From positions 248,001 through 312,000 of the forward strand of contig SWBL01000001.1 of NCBI GenBank assembly GCA_024195585.1: a stretch of DNA of 64,000 nucleotides, read 5' to 3'. The notes beneath the pieces were generated by a model. It was given only the letters and a program-made list of their open reading frames with translations, was not told the DNA's origin and did no database searches. Source of the stretch: Aureobasidium sp. EXF-3400 (lineage: Eukaryota > Ascomycota > Dothideomycetes > Dothideales > Saccotheciaceae). Position numbers and translations under genes: made by a program. Below, one piece after another: positions 59,736-64,000 of the stretch; the stretch's first letter is position 1; each line of letters starts with the position of its first letter.

Positions 59736-62435
59736 GTTGGAACCAGAAAAGCCAATTGCAGCTGAAATATTATCGGTGTTGAAAATGTATCAAGATGTGA
59801 ACTTTGTGAAATTTGGTGATGGTTGAATTGAATTCTGATGGGAAGACCGCGAAGAAGATGAGCGAGAGGTGGACGAGATATATACAAGTCGTAGGAAGAC
59901 ACCAGATAATTTGACGTCCGGTGAAAAGGAAGAAGAGCCTGCTAAATACGTCGATCGAAAAATGTTATTTGAGCTTCCGCGCGTACCGGCTTCTCCAGAT
60001 GTGGCAAGGCCATCATAGGCAAAAGTGGTCATCGTAAACAAGATGTTGTTCTGCTGCATCATGCGCCAAACCATGTGAGGCTCATCATGTGGAGCTCATG
60101 ACCCGGGGACTTGCGGAGTTTAGACACCGGGCCTTGCAGATCAAAACGGGCCTGGACGGCATTTGAGTTATGGAATCAGAAAATGGACACCCAATCATCC
60201 AAAACGTCTTTTTGACCATCCCAATGAGGGAATCTGTCCTGCATCTCATGCATCGTCGGAAGATGGACCTACGAAGAACGACGCTGCGAATCGGCCGGCG
60301 GCCTATGTCCCACGAGTAAGTGACGAAAGTATGGCTTCAATGCCAGCAAACACTTCAAGCAGAGCTGTTGCGGCAATATATCCTGCATACCAGCCGCGCG
60401 TTCGAGATATGAACGTTCATCCAGGCGGAATCAGAGTCCGAGGGCTTCCGTTTGCATGTGATGACGGTACCAATGGATGATACCGATGATGATGGAGGTC
60501 CATGTCTTTGGTTTCTGAAATCGAAGTAAGTCAACCGCCCCGTCATGAGAGTGTTGTCAAAGCATCAATGGTTTCGGGTGACAGTTTTTTCGCATCGTAT
60601 CTCCTCGGCCCTTTGAGCCAAGTCAAGGCTGAAGAACGTCCGAGGCAGCCAAGCTTCTGTTTCTCCTCTCCATTGCACGCCGTTTTTCATGCGATGATCA
60701 AAATACCTTTTGGCTTTTCAAAGCGCTGCGGCCGACGGTTGTTGAGATCTGGAAAAAGTACCATGACAAACGTAGCGGCTGATGACGTGGTACCTGGGGA
60801 GCACTGCCCAAGTGTGGAGAACATCTTTCTCCATCCTGGTGCCCCGTCCAACAGCAAGATGTGAATAATCAAGCATTTCTTGTCCTCATCCTTGAATCCT
60901 TCCCGCGATTGCCGGATACCTAAAAGAGGCATCGTGGCTTGCATGAAACTCGAACGACGCTGCTCAACCGATGTCTCTTCTCAGCAAACCAGCTGCAGTC
61001 CCATTTCCTGTTGCTTTGAGAATAACAGACCATGACAGTGTTGTTTGTATCACCGCTCTTCGTTCTCGACAGGGATCATAGATTACCGTAGATTGGGGTC
61101 ACCGCTGTTCCCGCACTTCCGTCTCCATTCTATCCGCTTGGACTGTGATGCCGGTCACAGAGACCTCAGCTCCCGAGTGATGGAGCCACAGTGGCTGCAG
61201 AAAAGAGACAAGGGGCACAATGGCGGGTGGCCAAGGAACAGGCACGTTGTTGATAGTACATGGCATGCTTATGCAGTACCCCCTAGGCAGCTCCAGCAAC
61301 GATCTCCATTGTACCACCCTATGGAAGCAGTCTCAAACGGCAGTCATTGTCATGTAGCTGCTTGAGCTTCTCCAGGATCAATCTATCCCGAGGTTGTGTT
61401 AGCTGCCCAGATGTCTTGCTCCGACGTCTTAGACCAATTCGAAGTCTGGTTGGGATACAATCTGCCAGTACGTGGATGCTGACGAGTTGTTGAGCTGAAG
61501 AGCAAGACAACAAGTCAACAACCAAGAAAGTAACTTCGGTACCTACATACAACCCTCTTTTTCCGTAGAGGCTTGCGTGTGTATCGGTGCCTGCATACAT
61601 AGGCCTGTGAACCTGTATTCCCTATTCCATGTAGTAAGCAGTGTTGCCTTGCTAGTGACTGTGCTTCACAGACCATGCTGATACTTCCTTGACCGCTTGC
61701 TATCCATGGCGCATGTGTTCCAGCATTTTCGTATCCATGGTTCGCAGACTTGTCAACCAGTCCAGAGGGGCCTGTCCCGGAGGTGCAGCGGCGTAGATGC
61801 AGTGCCGCCCACATATGCAGTGCTGGTTTGCAGCATGTCAAGATTCATGATTTGGAATCTGAGAGGCACAAAGAGATAAGATACTCGGACGAACAAGCAA
61901 GGGGAGAGAAACGAGGCGCTGGATGCACTAGCGATGATGATTGGAATTATGAACAATTGAAAACACTGTGCTTGAACCCAGTAAAGAAACGAAACAAAGG
62001 CAACACGCAGTAGTCTTCTCTGCTTTGCATACTCTCTTCTCATTCACTCAAATGTATCTCTCACAGAACCAAAGATCTTCCCTTCCTGGGGTTCATCCGG
62101 GAGTGTAAAAACGAATGTACTCCGAAAAACAACCAGAACAACAACAACAATGAGTACTTTCCCCAATCGTGACAAAAAGAAAAGGAGAAAACAAGAAGCG
62201 ACTGACTAAACGCTGCCGAGAAGTGGATGTAGGCAAAAGACAAAAAGGCCTTGGTGGTGTGAGTGTGTGAGAAGTGATGAAGAATTTCCTGGAGAGAAAC
62301 GCCGGCGAGTACCAAAGCATGCAACTGGCCTATCCCCAGATAAACTCCCTAATTACGCCATAATACAATGTGAAGAGCTCCCTTTATTCCCTTCGGTGCG
62401 ACGCTGAGTATGCTGCATTCAAAGTCCGGTCATGA
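59736..62435. other. 2.7-kb gene-poor region
   Basis: No gene can be supported. On the minus strand near 60.29-60.53 kb two adjacent frames read like pieces of a membrane protein (KTWTSIIIGIIHWYRHH; RGWYAGYIAATALLEVFAG) separated by stops, which could be a relic or exons of an unrecognised gene. The rest shows only short frames. Confidence 0.45.
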
Positions 62436-64000
62436 TTAGAAAAAATGCGTGTGAGGCTTGGACAGCTCATGCACCTCCATTTCCTACGAGGCTTGTTAGT
62501 TTGGTGTGATCAAGCAGAAAGTTGCGAAACTTACCATCTTGAAAGTGTTGAGCTCCTCCTTGATCTGCTGAGCAAGCATCGGGGTCAGACGATTGCAGGT
62601 TGCAATATCACCACGACGGTCGTAGTCTGACGCTGACCAAGCATCATAGAATTGGATGCGAGGACTGAAGCTGATGTTGCGGGAACCTCCTTGTCCTGGT
62701 GTGTTGGGCATGCTCTTGGCTGCAGAAACGCCGAGACGATTGTTGAAGTAGTCGCTGGTGGTGGACGACATGCTACGCGAACCGCGATCATCTCTGGGAG
62801 TTGTGGGTATGCTGGAAGCCGGGCTGTGAGAATCGGTCGAGACGGTTCCATCTCGCGGACGAAGGTCAGGTGAAGCAATGGGGGAGCCAGTGCCAGCGCG
62901 CTTTAGGATACCCTTCTTGACTGCGGCCAGGACTTCTGCTCTCTCGGCGTCGTTTCCGACAATGCTCTTACGCATAGAGTCGTTACGACCATCCATGGAC
63001 TTTCGAGCAGTCTCAATTGAGTTCTTCTCCAGCTTGGGGAAACCAGTCCCTCCAGCAGGCTGTTCGCCGGGATGAGCGTTGACGTTAACATTCCGTCTCT
63101 CGGCTTCGACCGTGACCATCGACACCTGTGCCATGCTAGGTTGCACTGGTCCATCGGCGGCAGGCACTCCGATTACAGACTTCGGCCTAAACAGACCCTT
63201 GATGGAGCGGCCACCTTTCTTCATGCCCTTGCCCATCTTACGGAGCATCATCGATGCAGATGAGGCGGTCGAAGAGATGGACAAGTTGTCGGTCGAACCA
63301 GTAAAGCCACCTTGTCCGGTGTAAATGCTCGAACCAATACCGGCAGCTTCTTGTTGCCTGGCAATGGCAGCTTGTTCAGGGTCCATTTCGTCCAGGGGGT
63401 TGACGGCGCCCCCTTGTGTGGGCAGATTCTCACTCGACCGTCGCAGTTCCTGGGTAGCACCAAAGGAGAAAGCTCGTCTTAGACGTGATCTCATTCCTCT
63501 GTTCAGATCGTTGGCAGACAGATGAGCAAGTTGCTGAGCTGCCGGGCTTTGGGGCTGTGCTGTGTTGAGACGCCTGGGAGTCTCCTCCACTGGCGATTGC
63601 GGCGCACCAGTGATGGGCGACTTTGAGAGAGGTGAGGGGTTTGTGGCACTTCCACGGATAGGCATTTTCACGGGACTGCCCGATGCAGCAGGAGATATTC
63701 TACCAGACTCAGCCTGCAATTGTTAGTCTCGGATTCCTTGGATGTATCATGTTCTTAGCTTACAGGAGGAGGTGTAGACGAAGTTGGCACTCGTCGGCCA
63801 GTGCTATCGCCACTACTGGTTCGCGAATGGAACGAGACAGGTCGAATGGTAGCATTGCCCTGCGAAGCAGGACGACCATCCTCGAGCTTACTCATCTCCA
63901 AGCTGTTCAAGCTTCGTCGACGGTACCTCTTTGCAGACTCGGATGTGCCAGATTTGGTGACGGTAATGTCATCACTCGAAGTTCTGTTGAGCTGAGGAGC
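62436..64000 (-). CDS. BNI4: Bni4-like bud-neck/PP1-associated protein, 3' part
   Basis: Three exons are visible: 64000-63764 (continuing off the window), 63713-62535 and 62483-62436, with introns of 50 and 51 nt. They encode the last 487 aa. The short last exon encodes EMEVHELSKPHTHFF. The C-terminal block (RNISFSPRIQFYDAWSA; YDRRGDIATCNRLTP; QQIKEELNTFKM) matches the conserved end of the fungal Bni4 family as I remember it, which binds the protein phosphatase 1 subunit Glc7 and targets chitin synthase to the bud neck. The rest is Ser/Pro-rich and disordered with many S/TP sites and a basic patch (MRKMGKGMKKGGRSIKGLF). The start codon lies outside the window. Confidence 0.75.

Noticed and set aside
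1..64000. CRISPR array, prophage, secondary-metabolite cluster or intact transposon
   Set aside because: No spaced direct repeats, no phage genes, no PKS/NRPS/terpene core enzymes and no transposase or reverse transcriptase motifs were seen. The lone ABC transporter does not make a cluster.

Overview
The window is nuclear DNA of a filamentous ascomycete (Pezizomycotina). The evidence is dense single genes on both strands, introns mostly of 46-60 nt with GTRNGT donors and CTAAC/CTGAC branch points close to the acceptor, and ascomycete-specific families: a cellobiose dehydrogenase with a CBM1, a GH72 glucanosyltransferase, a Spd1-type RNR inhibitor, Kar5 and Bni4. A Dothideomycete is plausible but cannot be proven from the sequence alone. 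There are no bacterial-style operons.

Layout. 0-23 kb is a housekeeping stretch: cellobiose dehydrogenase (-), Spd1-like RNR inhibitor (+), Cue2-like Smr endonuclease (-), Ufd4/TRIP12 HECT ligase (+), an acidic unknown protein (+), GPI14/PIG-M (-), a tailed 2-Cys peroxiredoxin (-), KAR5 (-), mitochondrial uL6 (+) and a MARVEL-type membrane protein (+). 23-28.4 kb has no intact gene. It holds a tRNA-like Pol III element and several decayed, related minus-strand coding fragments. 28.4-33.6 kb is a 16-exon ABCC transporter (-) with an apparent one-base frameshift. 34-39 kb holds an intron-containing tRNA-Ala(AGC), MET22/HAL2 (-), a small unknown gene (+), MED7 (-) and a PAP2 lipid phosphatase (+), followed by a 40-bp tandem repeat. 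39.5-48.2 kb holds a 928-aa unknown coiled-coil protein (-), a PRS5-like PRPP synthetase (-), an atypical Rho-like GTPase (+) and a GH72 GPI protein (-). 50.7-57 kb holds an unknown 319-aa protein (+), PUS3/DEG1 (+), GPI15/PIG-H (-), an RS-domain/Hub1 fusion (+) and a small mitochondrial-type protein (+). 57-62.4 kb is gene-poor, with one small PPxY protein (-). The 3' part of a BNI4-like gene (-) runs off the right edge.

Functional links. GPI14 and GPI15 act early in GPI-anchor synthesis, and the GH72 enzyme is a client of that pathway. PRPP synthetase and the Spd1-like protein both affect nucleotide supply. Hub1 (splicing), Med7 (transcription), Cue2 (no-go decay) and Pus3 (tRNA modification) are gene-expression factors. 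They look like independent neighbours, not a cluster. I see no CRISPR, no secondary-metabolite core enzyme and no intact transposon. Splice models were built by eye from splice signals, frame closure and family conservation.
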